This document shows positions 1 to 10,502 of a stretch of DNA of 64,000 bases, in pieces (within the stretch, counting starts at the first letter, position 1; each line of letters opens with the position of its first letter). The notes beneath the pieces were generated by a model. The model did no database searches, was not told where the DNA came from, and saw only the letters and a program-made list of their open reading frames with translations. The stretch covers positions 192,440-256,439 of the forward strand of contig NZ_JACDSF010000016.1 of the NCBI RefSeq assembly GCF_013449685.1. Direction: 5' to 3'. The position numbers and the translations under genes were made by a program. The DNA comes from Pectobacterium brasiliense (GTDB lineage: Bacteria; Pseudomonadota; Gammaproteobacteria; Enterobacterales; Enterobacteriaceae).

Positions 1-85
1 AGCAAAGTGGAATCCCGCCCTGACCTGCCGCTAGCTTTGTCTGCCACGGGTGGTTTGCAGGGTCGTGAGGTATCAGCGGCGTTGT

Positions 86-646
86 TTACGTGATGATTTG
101 TTCACGTAATGGCTTGCCTGCGCTGAGTAATGCACAATAACGTGCTAATTCGTCCTGCTGGTGGGTATTGCGTATCTGTAAAGCCAGGTTAATCGTGGCA
201 AGCTCCCGGGCGTTATCGGCTAATTCTTGGGGGATTTTTTTTTGTTTTGCCAGCCAGTCGGCGACATCGCTCCATTCCCACAGCGGAGATGTACCGCGCA
301 AGCGCTGGACTGGAGAGGGGAAATCACCCGCACCGCGTTTTCCATCTTTGAGAAGCGCAATAGCCTGACGCGACAGCGCAGACAAGGCTGCGATATCACT
401 GATCCCAACCCAGACTGCATCGACGGAGTGGACTTTGGCCTGGATGCCTGCGGACTCGATATCATGAATAGCACTGATAACCGCGGTAGAAAAACGGGGG
501 CTTTCTCGATCAAATTCGAGATAGACGGCGCTGCCATAGAAGCAAATCAAGGCATCGTCGCAGCCGCTGGCAAAAAGCGCATCTTCCAGCCCAGCCGTAT
601 CTGCGGAAACGCCCGCTAGCGTGAGAGAAAAGTGATACGTTGTCAT
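86..646 (-). CDS. HTH-containing protein, possible antitoxin partner
   Basis: A 186-residue protein with no known name. The N-terminal half (about residues 1-75) is a small alpha/beta domain beginning MTTYHFSLTLAG. The middle (about 78-135) looks like an excisionase/MerR-like helix-turn-helix, with motif ISDIAALSALSRQAIALLKD followed by a FPSPVQ wing and an SPLWEWSDVADWL helix. It lies 28 nt downstream of the 75-residue HicA-like gene on the same strand, and both sit behind a 16-bp palindrome. By analogy with toxin-antitoxin operons it could be the DNA-binding antitoxin or autoregulator. The function is inferred; the HTH reading is moderately secure. An unrelated transcription regulator is the alternative. 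Confidence 0.65.
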   Translation of the reverse strand: MTTYHFSLTLAGVSADTAGLEDALFASGCDDALICFYGSAVYLEFDRESPRFSTAVISAIHDIESAGIQAKVHSVDAVWVGISDIAALSALSRQAIALLKDGKRGAGDFPSPVQRLRGTSPLWEWSDVADWLAKQKKIPQELADNARELATINLALQIRNTHQQDELARYCALLSAGKPLREQIIT

Positions 647-674
647 AAATTCCTCGGTAAGCCGTATAGACCTT

Positions 675-902
675 CTATTGTTTCAACGTTATCAGGCAGC
701 TATCGACATTGCGGCGGATCTGCTTTGCGTGATTTTCCGGGACTGATGGCGTGGACCAAATACTCATCATATGGGTACTGTGATCCGGCGTGCCACAGAT
801 AAGTCTGCCAAATGCATGCCCGTTGCTGGGATAAAAACGCCAGCCTTGCGCTAGTGCGTATTCAATAGCTGCCTGAATATGCTTATTTGGATGTTTTTTC
901 AT
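675..902 (-). CDS. HicA-like small protein, candidate toxin
   Basis: A 75-residue protein beginning MKKHPNKHIQAAIEYALAQG. The pattern GWRFYPSNGHAFGRL followed by SIWSTPSVPENHAKQIRR resembles a widespread small family related in shape to HicA mRNA interferases, whose catalytic His lies in a similar G-H-(A/S) strand. The ATG at 902 has only a weak ribosome-binding site. It is the first gene of a pair with the HTH protein ending at 86. Toxin activity is inferred from family resemblance and gene pairing; no experiment is implied. It could instead be a harmless RNA-binding protein. Confidence 0.6.
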   Translation of the reverse strand: MKKHPNKHIQAAIEYALAQGWRFYPSNGHAFGRLICGTPDHSTHMMSIWSTPSVPENHAKQIRRNVDSCLITLKQ

Positions 903-931
903 CGCTATATAGGGTCATGGTAAAGTCGTGT

Positions 932-947
932 GTTGACAATTGTCAAC
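932..947. promoter_or_regulatory. Perfect 16-bp palindrome upstream of the HicA-like/HTH pair
   Basis: GTTGACAATTGTCAAC is a perfect inverted repeat 30-45 bp upstream of the HicA-like start at 902. On the minus strand it contains a consensus -35 (TTGACA, 946-941), and 18 bp further on TACCAT (922-917) could serve as a -10. An operator overlapping the -35 box is the usual layout for an autorepressed toxin-antitoxin operon. The palindrome is certain; its role is inferred. Confidence 0.5.
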
Positions 948-1596
948 GCTGGTGTTGGTCGAGAATGAAATATACCTGCTTATTTAGCTGACATTTAAAC
1001 GGCGCGATCGGCCTGCGCGCAGCTTCGCAAAAGCAAATTGAAGAGGAAGACTGGAAAGGAAGCATGCCGCAGAGAAAGGCTCCGGGCATGCTTACTGCGG
1101 GTTATTCCACTGGTTTTAGACGGGCGACAAAGTGCCGCAGCATGGGTAGCATCGGTGAACATTAACCTGGGTGTGTTGTAACGTGATTCTTTTATATTCA
1201 GGATGATGAAATAGTGAATCAGTCAGTAATATTGAATATTAAAGAGTATTTGTTTTCAATAAAAAAGAATGACTCCGTTTATCTCTCTTTTTCTCTTATA
1301 ATTAATACTAATGTAAGAATAATGACTAAAATAATTCACTAATTCAGTGTAATGGTTTTTATTATAAATTATTTTTTTTGGAAACTATTTTTGTTGAAAT
1401 TATAGGCGTTTTTTTGTGATGATGCTCCTATGGATAAAATTATTTTTTATAGCCCATTGTTTTTTATCTTGCGTTTAACGCACATTGTTACAATCTTTAA
1501 ATAGTCTGTAACATATAGCCGCGTTTTATTTTTTCTTGCTTACTTACCAGAAATTTACTTCGCAGCAATTTTTTGAATAACTCGACGGATGTAAAA
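948..1596. other. Intergenic region with a remnant-like reading frame, then AT-rich DNA
   Basis: About 650 bp without a confident gene. At 992-1163 a stop-free plus-strand frame reads ...KQIEEEDWKGSMPQRKAPG..., ending ...KCRSMGSIGEH. Its composition is GC-balanced and coding-like, but it has no good start apart from an internal ATG at 1064. Within it, AAGCATGCC (1060-1068) and GGCATGCTT (1085-1093) form a 9-bp inverted repeat. From about 1190 the sequence becomes very AT-rich up to the chemoreceptor gene. It may be a decayed gene end or a dispersed repeat; I cannot identify it. Confidence 0.4.
1498..1525 (+). promoter_or_regulatory. Possible flagellar sigma-28 promoter of the chemoreceptor
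   Basis: TAAA (1498-1501) is followed after 16 nt by GCCGCGTT (1518-1525). The FliA (sigma-28) consensus is TAAA, about 15 nt, then GCCGATAA. The match is partial and the spacing one base long, but chemoreceptor genes are usual FliA targets and the site lies about 75 bp before the start codon. Confidence 0.3.
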
Positions 1597-3216
1597 ATGA
1601 GCGATGTTCCTTATCAGTCAATAGCGATTTACGAAAAACCAGAACCCTGGCACGCTGCACCTGGTGTGCACAATATCAAACTGACGCCCCTTTTCGTCAT
1701 TGTTTTTTCTGGTGTTTTACTTCTTTTTTCCTTGGCAGTTTCCACATCGTCCTATTTTCTTAAGCAGGCTGAACAATCGTTAAATAGTTCGACGCTGGAA
1801 TTGAATGTTCGAATGGAATTAGTTGATAGTGCTAATCATATGCGTGCAGCGCGTATGAATTTGCTCCATGCGGTGAATCACTTACGTAATGGCCTTACGG
1901 ATAACTACAATGCGAGTATGAAAGCGGCAGAAGAACGTCTGTCGCTGTCTCAGAAAATGTTTAATGGGTATCAAAATAGGTCGGTTCGCTCAGATGTTGA
2001 ACTCGCTCGCGATAATGAATTAAAAGCGCGCTATGGCGATTATGTTGAACGCGGTATTAAACCCATGTTTGACATCGCGAAGAAGGGCAATGTTGAAGAA
2101 CTCAATGCGTTTGAGTCGACGACCCTGTCTAAATTGGATGATGAGTATGATGTGCCGTTGAAAGCGTCCTATCTTTATCGTGTTGATATGGCAAAAAATA
2201 TTAATGTAACAGCTGAACGGAATTCCACACTGGGTTATACGCTCATGTCGGGTGCCTTTATTTTAGCTATCGTGTTAACGGGCATGACGTTCTTCGTCAT
2301 TCGTCGGGTCATTATTAACCCAGTGCAGTATTGGGTGTCACGCATACAGGCCATCGCACACGGAGATTTAACGCGCACGAGTGTGGATGTTGGACGCAAT
2401 GAAATCGGTATTTTGGGGAACAACATCCAGCAAATGCAGGATTCGCTCTCCGAAACAGTTGGCTCGGTACGCGACAGTGCAGAGTCGATTCACAGCAGTT
2501 CGACGAAAATTGCCGTCGGTAATACGGATTTGTCTGCACGAACAGAGCAGCAGGCTGCGGCGTTGGCGGAAACGGCGGCCAGCATGGAGCAGCTCACAGC
2601 TGCCGTGAAGCAGAATACCGATAATGCGCACCATGCAAGCGTTGTGGCGACGGAGACCTCAGCCAAAGCGGTGAACGGTGGCGGCATTGTGGAACAAGTT
2701 GTCGGTTCTATGGATGACATTGCCAAGAGTTCAGGCAAAATTTCTGAGATTATCTCGCTCATCAATGGGATTGCATTTCAGACCAATATTCTGGCGCTGA
2801 ATGCGGCAGTAGAAGCGGCCCGTGCGGGTGAGCAGGGCAAAGGATTCGCGGTGGTTGCAGGAGAAGTGCGTAATCTGGCACAGCGCTCGGCTAACGCCGC
2901 AACGGAAATTGCTGCACTGATTAAAGAATCCGAAGCCAGAGTAACAGAGGGAACGACGCTGGCATCCGAAGCTGGTAAAGCGATGGCCGAGATTGTGGCT
3001 GAAATTAATAACGTCACCCGCATCATGAATGAGATCGCGCTGGCGTCTGATGAACAGAGCAGTGGCATCAATCAGGTGTCGTTAGCGATATCAGAAATGG
3101 ATCGGGTCACGCAACAGAACGCGACGCTGGTGCTGGAGGCTTCCTCGTCTGCTGCATCGCTTGAGCAGCAGGCCGAACGGTTGAATCTTGGCGTGTCCCG
3201 ATTTCATCTGATGTAA
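1597..3216 (+). CDS. Methyl-accepting chemotaxis protein
   Basis: An inner-membrane chemoreceptor of the Tsr/Tar type. It has a TM helix near residues 30-50, a periplasmic ligand domain of about 155 residues, a second TM helix near 212-235 ending in FFVIRRV, a HAMP linker, then a long cytoplasmic coiled coil. The signalling tip is clear: [20 protein letters not shown] then [19 protein letters not shown], which contacts CheA/CheW. Methylation helices flank it. The C terminus is VSRFHLM, with no NWETF-type tail for CheR/CheB docking. The frame extends to a TTG at 1573, but the ATG at 1597 has GGAT upstream and is preferred (539 aa). The ligand is unknown. Confidence 0.93.
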   Translation: MSDVPYQSIAIYEKPEPWHAAPGVHNIKLTPLFVIVFSGVLLLFSLAVSTSSYFLKQAEQSLNSSTLELNVRMELVDSANHMRAARMNLLHAVNHLRNGLTDNYNASMKAAEERLSLSQKMFNGYQNRSVRSDVELARDNELKARYGDYVERGIKPMFDIAKKGNVEELNAFESTTLSKLDDEYDVPLKASYLYRVDMAKNINVTAERNSTLGYTLMSGAFILAIVLTGMTFFVIRRVIINPVQYWVSRIQAIAHGDLTRTSVDVGRNEIGILGNNIQQMQDSLSETVGSVRDSAESIHSSSTKIAVGNTDLSARTEQQAAALAETAASMEQLTAAVKQNTDNAHHASVVATETSAKAVNGGGIVEQVVGSMDDIAKSSGKISEIISLINGIAFQTNILALNAAVEAARAGEQGKGFAVVAGEVRNLAQRSANAATEIAALIKESEARVTEGTTLASEAGKAMAEIVAEINNVTRIMNEIALASDEQSSGINQVSLAISEMDRVTQQNATLVLEASSSAASLEQQAERLNLGVSRFHLM

Positions 3217-3259
3217 CCCAGTTGGTAAAAGACATAAAGACGAGAATGCGTCATCAATG

Positions 3260-3287
3260 GCCAGCGGCTTTGTCGCTGGCTTTTTTT
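3260..3287 (+). terminator. Rho-independent terminator after the chemoreceptor gene
   Basis: GCCAGCG (3260-3266), a 7-nt loop and CGCTGGC (3274-3280) form a perfect stem followed by seven T (3281-3287). It lies 44 nt after the chemoreceptor stop codon. Confidence 0.9.
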
Positions 3288-3416
3288 CGTCGCTTTTTCG
3301 AGCATGGGGATGTGAATCCGCTTCTGATAGAATCAGTGAAACAGGTACGCTGTTTCTGGCTATAAAGAGTCGCTTCCGCCAGAGCAATTTTGTACAAACG
3401 ATAAGAGGATTCACGC

Positions 3417-4253
3417 GTGCATAAAAAGCCGGTAGTGCAAGAGCAAACACATTTCAGACACCTGGAGGCATTAGGTGGTCTGGATATGTTGCAGGCGCAG
3501 TACTACCAGCAGCGTTTTCCTCGTCATGTGCATGATACGTATTGCATCAGTGTGATTGAGCAGGGAGCTCAGCGTTTTTATCGTTCCGGTGCAGAGCACG
3601 TTGCGCCCAAAGGCGACATTATTCTGGTGAACGCGGACGATGTACACACGGGGAGTTCGGAGGTCGAAACCGGCTGGGCCTATCGCGCCATTTATCCACA
3701 TCCCGATCTTTTTCGCTCGATTAATCAGGATCTGCAACGTTCAAAGGATTCCATCCCGTGGTTTCCCGACGCGGTTGTTCACGACCCAGGGCTGTCGGAT
3801 CAACTGCTCATGACGTTCAATATGCTCGCTCAGCCGGGCAATATGCTCTTGAAAGAAACGCTGCTGTTGTCGTCATTAACCTGGTTGACGATGCGCTACA
3901 GCAAGACGCGTCTGACGCCACAAATGCTGCCCGTTGCGACCCAAAATATATTGAACGTTAAAGCGTTTATGGACAGCTATCCTGAAAGAGAACTGGCTCT
4001 CGTTGAATTGGCCGCGCTGGCCGAACTCAGTGTGTGGCACTTCTTACGACAGTTTAAAGCGGTGGTGGGGATTACGCCTCACGCTTACTTGATTCAGGCA
4101 CGGCTACGCAAGGCTAAGGCATTGTTGCGTAAAGGAGATGCGATCCTCGATGTTTCCGTAATGTGCGGCTTTACCGACCAGAGCCACTTCCACCGTCATT
4201 TCAAAAACTCGCTGGGGCTGACGCCAGGGGCGTTTGCTAAAGGCAATCTGTAG
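3417..4253 (+). CDS. AraC family transcriptional regulator with cupin-type sensor domain
   Basis: 278 residues from a GTG start with AAGAGGA 7 nt upstream. The N-terminal half is an AraC-type cupin ligand/dimer domain (HVHDTYCISVIEQG, then a GDIILVNADDVHTG strand). The C-terminal half (about 180-275) has the double helix-turn-helix: first ELALVELAALAELSVWHFLR, second DVSVMCGFTDQSHFHRHFK followed by LGLTPGAF. It lies 87 bp upstream of azlC on the same strand, so it may control the exporter in response to a neutral amino acid. That role is inferred from position. Confidence 0.88.
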   Translation: MHKKPVVQEQTHFRHLEALGGLDMLQAQYYQQRFPRHVHDTYCISVIEQGAQRFYRSGAEHVAPKGDIILVNADDVHTGSSEVETGWAYRAIYPHPDLFRSINQDLQRSKDSIPWFPDAVVHDPGLSDQLLMTFNMLAQPGNMLLKETLLLSSLTWLTMRYSKTRLTPQMLPVATQNILNVKAFMDSYPERELALVELAALAELSVWHFLRQFKAVVGITPHAYLIQARLRKAKALLRKGDAILDVSVMCGFTDQSHFHRHFKNSLGLTPGAFAKGNL

Positions 4254-4340
4254 TTATACTCGGCCGCTATTCTGGGGCGCAGCAAATTCATCCAATACTC
4301 TTAAAAAACGTTTTGTTAGTTTTCCGCTATCGATATTTTT

Positions 4341-5093
4341 ATGGTAGTGCAATGTTATATGGAAAACACCGTAGCCCGTTCATCGTCTGAATCAAAAGAC
4401 ACCGTGAGTCCGTGGAAGCATTTTATGACCGGCGTGGTTGAAATGCTTCCGCTCTGTTTGTCCGTGGTGCCCTGGGGCATTTTAGCTGGCTCTATGGCTA
4501 TCCAGTCGGGATTATCCGTTGGGCAAAGTATCGGGATGTCCGCGATTATTTTCGCGGGAGCGGCGCAGCTCGTTTCGCTAGGCTTACTCATGTCTGGGGC
4601 GAATGTCGCAACGCTATTAATCTCCGTTTTTTTTATCACCGCGCAGCACCTGATATATGGTCTGACGTTACGTGAATATGTTTCAACGTTGAAATTGAGA
4701 AAGCGCCTTCCTATCGGGTTTTTATTATCAGACGAGCTTTTTGCACTCAGTGAAAAGAAAGACAGGAAGAATAATGTCAGTACTAGTTATTTAATCGGTG
4801 CGGGTTCTATCTTTTATATTTTTTGGAATATCTTCAGTATTCTTGGTGTGGTTATGGCGTCATCAGTGCCCGATTTAGATAAGTATCATCTTGATTATTC
4901 TATCGTTGCTACGTTTATCACCATTGTTGTGCCGATGATAAAGAAAATCAGCACCTTCTCTGGCGTCCTGTTTTCTCTGTTGTTGTCGATGCTGTTGACC
5001 TATTTCAAGGTAGAAGGTGCCATTGCTATTGCTGGCGTCGGCGGTATGTTTTTCTCTGTGTTCATCGCGTCTGTGCTTAAGGAAGAAAAATGA
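4341..5093 (+). CDS. azlC: AzlC-type branched-chain amino acid exporter, large subunit
   Basis: An AzlC/YgaZ family membrane protein with several TM helices. The typical N-terminal region is present (PLCLSVVPWGILAGSMAI, then SIGMSAIIFAGAAQLVSLGL). With AzlD it forms the LIV-E type exporter, which in E. coli (YgaZH) exports valine and other neutral amino acids. Its stop overlaps the azlD start by 4 nt (ATGA). The first ATG (4341) gives 250 aa and a second in-frame ATG at 4359 gives 244; neither has a clear ribosome-binding site. Its place beside the leucine operon suits amino-acid overflow, though the substrate is inferred. Confidence 0.88.
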   Translation: MVVQCYMENTVARSSSESKDTVSPWKHFMTGVVEMLPLCLSVVPWGILAGSMAIQSGLSVGQSIGMSAIIFAGAAQLVSLGLLMSGANVATLLISVFFITAQHLIYGLTLREYVSTLKLRKRLPIGFLLSDELFALSEKKDRKNNVSTSYLIGAGSIFYIFWNIFSILGVVMASSVPDLDKYHLDYSIVATFITIVVPMIKKISTFSGVLFSLLLSMLLTYFKVEGAIAIAGVGGMFFSVFIASVLKEEK

Positions 5094-5401
5094 GTTGGTT
5101 ATTAATATTCGTTCTGGCAGGGATTGTGTTTTTTAATCGCTATATTTTTCTTGAGCCCGCCGTACCGGTAAAAATTCCGGTTTTACTCCATCGTGCATTA
5201 AAGTATTCAGCACCTTGTTTACTCACTGCGATTTGTGGACCGATTATTTTAATGGACTACGGCGTGATTCGCGCCTTTCCTGATAACCCGTATTTTCTCG
5301 GCGCGATAGTGAGTGTCGTGATTTCATTCTTTATCAGAAATATAGTCGTCGCGGTGCTTTTGAGTATGCTGGCTTTTTATCTGATAGCCTCGCTGCTGTA
5401 A
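5090..5401 (+). CDS. azlD: AzlD-type branched-chain amino acid exporter, small subunit
   Basis: 103 residues and almost wholly hydrophobic, with about four TM helices (LLIFVLAGIVFFNRYIFL at the N terminus, AVLLSMLAFYLIASLL at the C terminus). Its size and position directly after azlC match AzlD/YgaH, the small partner needed for export. It is translationally coupled through the ATGA overlap. It ends 14 bp before a hairpin whose T tract faces the leu operon, not this gene. Confidence 0.87.
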   Translation: MSWLLIFVLAGIVFFNRYIFLEPAVPVKIPVLLHRALKYSAPCLLTAICGPIILMDYGVIRAFPDNPYFLGAIVSVVISFFIRNIVVAVLLSMLAFYLIASLL

Positions 5402-5415
5402 TCCCCCATTCTTCC

Positions 5416-5446
5416 AAAAAAAAAGCCCGCAGGGAAGTGCGGGCTT
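5416..5446 (-). terminator. Rho-independent terminator of the leu operon
   Basis: AAGCCCGC (5423-5430) and GCGGGCTT (5439-5446) form an 8-bp stem with an 8-nt loop. Read on the minus strand it is followed by nine T (complement of 5424-5416), 22 bp past the leuD stop. It may slow plus-strand transcription from azlD too. Confidence 0.9.
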
Positions 5447-5467
5447 CGGGCTATCTGTAATCTTGAA

Positions 5468-6070
5468 TCAGTTCAAAAATGCAGGCTGATTCTTTTCATA
5501 CTCGGTAATAGACGCTTCGTGTTGCAGCGTCAGGCCGATGCTGTCTAATCCGTTGATCATGCAGTGACGGCGGAAGCTGTCGATTTCGAACGGATAGCGT
5601 TTGCTGCCCGCCTGAACGACCTGATTTTCCAGATCGACCGTGAAGGTAATCCCTTCCTGCCCGTCAACCAGCTTGAACAGCTCGTCCACTTCCTCGTCAC
5701 TCAGTTTCACCGGCAGCAACTGGTTATTAAACGAGTTGCCGTAGAAGATATCGGCGAAGCTTGGTGCGATAACGACTTTGAAACCGTAATCGGTCAGCGC
5801 CCATGGCGCGTGCTCACGGGAAGAGCCGCAGCCGAAGTTTTCCCGTGCCAGTAGGATACTTGCCCCTTTGTATTGCGGCTGATTCAGCACAAACTCAGGG
5901 TTGGGCTGTTGACCCGCATCGTCCAGAAAGCGCCAGTCGTGGAACAGGTGTTGGCCGAAACCGGTACGCGTCACCTTTTGCAGAAACTGCTTGGGAATGA
6001 TGGCGTCGGTATCGACATTAGCGGCATCCAGAGGAACCACCAGACCTGTGTGTTGAGTAAATTTAGCCAT
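5468..6070 (-). CDS. leuD: 3-isopropylmalate dehydratase small subunit
   Basis: 200 residues, the usual length. LeuD forms the swivel domain of isopropylmalate isomerase, which converts 2-isopropylmalate to 3-isopropylmalate with LeuC. Diagnostic segments are [20 protein letters not shown] at the N terminus and [19 protein letters not shown] around residue 75, the conserved substrate-binding loop of aconitase-family small subunits. It is the last gene of leuLABCD, 13 nt after leuC. A GAGA-type ribosome-binding site precedes the ATG. Confidence 0.98.
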   Translation of the reverse strand: MAKFTQHTGLVVPLDAANVDTDAIIPKQFLQKVTRTGFGQHLFHDWRFLDDAGQQPNPEFVLNQPQYKGASILLARENFGCGSSREHAPWALTDYGFKVVIAPSFADIFYGNSFNNQLLPVKLSDEEVDELFKLVDGQEGITFTVDLENQVVQAGSKRYPFEIDSFRRHCMINGLDSIGLTLQHEASITEYEKNQPAFLN

Positions 6071-6083
6071 GTCGGTTTCTCTC

Positions 6084-7484
6084 TTAATTCAACTCGCGGA
6101 CGTCGGCAAAGCGACCTGTCACTGCCGCTGCCGCAGCCATTGCTGGGCTGACCAGATGGGTGCGGCCTGCGCGACCCTGACGGCCTTCAAAGTTACGGTT
6201 GCTGGTTGATGCACAACGCTCACCAGGGTTCAGACGGTCATTGTTCATCGCCAGACACATGGAGCAGCCCGGTAAGCGCCACTCAAAGCCCGCCTCGATG
6301 AACACTTTATCCAGCCCTTCCAGTTCCGCCATGGTTTTTACCGGCCCAGAACCAGGTACGACGATAGCCTGAACGCCAGCGGCGACTTTACGTCCTTTGG
6401 CGATTTCTGCCGCGGCACGCAAATCTTCGATACGTGAGTTGGTGCAGGAGCCAATGAAGACTTTATCGATCTTCACGTCAGTCAGTTTAATGCCGGGTTG
6501 CAGATCCATATACGCCAGTGCTTTGGCCGCGGAGGCGCGTTCTACCGGATCGCTGAAAGAGTCAGGGCTAGGGATTTCCTGATTGACGGCGATAACCTGA
6601 CCGGGGTTGGTGCCCCAAGTGACCTGCGGCGCGATCTGAGCGGCGTCCAGCGTGACGATCGTGTCGAACTGCGCGTCATCATCGGATTTCAGCGTGCTCC
6701 AGTACGCAACGGCAGCATCCCAGTTGGCATCTTTCGGTGCAAACTGACGGCCTTTCAGGTAGTTGAAGGTCGTCTCGTCCGGTGCGACCAGACCTGCCTT
6801 CGCGCCCATTTCAATCGCCATATTACACAGCGTCATACGGCCTTCCATGCTCAGCGCACGAATAGCGGTACCGCAGAATTCAACCACATGACCGGTGCCG
6901 CCTGCGCTACCGGTTTTACCGATGATCGCCAGCACAATGTCTTTCGCGGTGATGCCGTGTGGTGCATCGCCGGTGACTTCAATCTTCATCGTTTTAGCGC
7001 GACCCTGCTTCAAGGTTTGCGTCGCCAGCACATGTTCCACTTCCGACGTACCGATACCGAAAGCCAGTGAACCAAATGCGCCGTGCGTTGCCGTGTGCGA
7101 GTCACCGCAGACGATGGTCATACCCGGCAAAGTCATCCCTTGCTCAGGCCCGATAACGTGAACGATGCCCTGATACGGGTGGTTCAGGTCATACAGCTGA
7201 ACGCCGAATTCCGCACAGTTTTTGATTAATTCCTGCATCTGAATACGGGCCATCTCGCCACTGGCGTTGATGTCTTTGGTCTGCGTGGACACGTTGTGGT
7301 CCATGGTCGCGAAGGTTTTCCCCGGTTGACGAACCTTACGGCCCATCGCGCGCAGGCCGTCGAAAGCCTGCGGGGAAGTTACTTCGTGTACCAGATGTCT
7401 GTCGATGTACAGCAGCGGCGTTTCGTTCGGCGCTTCATGAACCACGTGCGCTTCGAACAATTTTTGATATAACGTCTTACCCAT
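6084..7484 (-). CDS. leuC: 3-isopropylmalate dehydratase large subunit
   Basis: 466 residues, an aconitase-family [4Fe-4S] enzyme of leucine synthesis. Cluster-binding cysteines are visible in [14 protein letters not shown] (about residue 347) and in the CSMC motif of [17 protein letters not shown] (about 407-410). TMDHN and [20 protein letters not shown] are active-site segments. It lies 2 nt downstream of leuB and is cotranscribed. Confidence 0.98.
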   Translation of the reverse strand: MGKTLYQKLFEAHVVHEAPNETPLLYIDRHLVHEVTSPQAFDGLRAMGRKVRQPGKTFATMDHNVSTQTKDINASGEMARIQMQELIKNCAEFGVQLYDLNHPYQGIVHVIGPEQGMTLPGMTIVCGDSHTATHGAFGSLAFGIGTSEVEHVLATQTLKQGRAKTMKIEVTGDAPHGITAKDIVLAIIGKTGSAGGTGHVVEFCGTAIRALSMEGRMTLCNMAIEMGAKAGLVAPDETTFNYLKGRQFAPKDANWDAAVAYWSTLKSDDDAQFDTIVTLDAAQIAPQVTWGTNPGQVIAVNQEIPSPDSFSDPVERASAAKALAYMDLQPGIKLTDVKIDKVFIGSCTNSRIEDLRAAAEIAKGRKVAAGVQAIVVPGSGPVKTMAELEGLDKVFIEAGFEWRLPGCSMCLAMNNDRLNPGERCASTSNRNFEGRQGRAGRTHLVSPAMAAAAAVTGRFADVRELN

Positions 7485-7486
7485 GG

Positions 7487-10176
<2,690 letters not shown>

Positions 10177-10223
10177 TGGTTTAGTTCCTTGTCGTGTCTA
10201 TTTGTACTTGGCGCTCGGCGAGT

Positions 10224-10252
10224 AAAAAAAAACCCGCGCATCAGCGCGGGTT
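10224..10252 (-). terminator. leu operon attenuator
   Basis: On the minus strand AACCCGCGC, a 4-nt loop and GCGCGGGTT form a 9-bp GC-rich stem, then run into a stretch of T (complement of 10232-10224). It lies 22 bp past the leuL stop and 48 bp before leuA. This is the layout of a transcription attenuator: stalling on leucine codons in leuL would prevent this stem from forming. Confidence 0.9.
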
Positions 10253-10274
10253 TGTGTATCGTGTGGCGAGAAAC

Positions 10275-10358
10275 TTAGTTCTGAACTCTGCCCACCAACC
10301 TACCGCGCAAGGAGGATGCGTTTAGTAGTAGGCTTAGTAGGACAGTAAAGTTGAACAT
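10275..10358 (-). CDS. leuL: leu operon leader peptide
   Basis: A 27-codon leader, ATG at 10358 and TAA at 10277-10275. It reads MFNFTVLLSLLLNASSLRGR then LVGRVQN. Codons 7, 8 and 10-12 are leucine and all five are the rare CTA, arranged CTA-CTA-AGC-CTA-CTA-CTA; two more leucines are TTG. The E. coli leader has four leucine codons in a row in a similar place. With the downstream attenuator hairpin it couples leuABCD transcription to charged leucyl-tRNA supply. It is too short for ordinary gene calling. Confidence 0.92.
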   Translation of the reverse strand: MFNFTVLLSLLLNASSLRGRLVGRVQN

Positions 10359-10392
10359 GGTGTCTCGTCATCTAAAATTCGGTGTTCCTTTA

Positions 10393-10421
10393 TTGGTACG
10401 CGATTATCAGGGTCATGTCAA
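10393..10421 (-). promoter_or_regulatory. Candidate leu operon promoter
   Basis: On the minus strand a consensus -35 TTGACA (10421-10416) is followed after 17 bp by TACCAA (10398-10393), a weak -10. Transcription would start near 10386, giving a short 5' end before leuL. A GATAAT lies closer but at the wrong spacing. The -35 is clear; the -10 is uncertain. Confidence 0.5.
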
Positions 10422-10502
10422 CTCTTGATTGGTGTGACATGCATCAAGTAAACCAGCGATAGCCTGTGCCGAATGCACGAAAGATCGTTGCGGTTTTGAA
10501 CA

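Noticed and set aside
6498-7070. A 190-residue plus-strand frame opposite leuC
   Set aside because: Antisense to a certain gene, no known domain, no ribosome-binding site.
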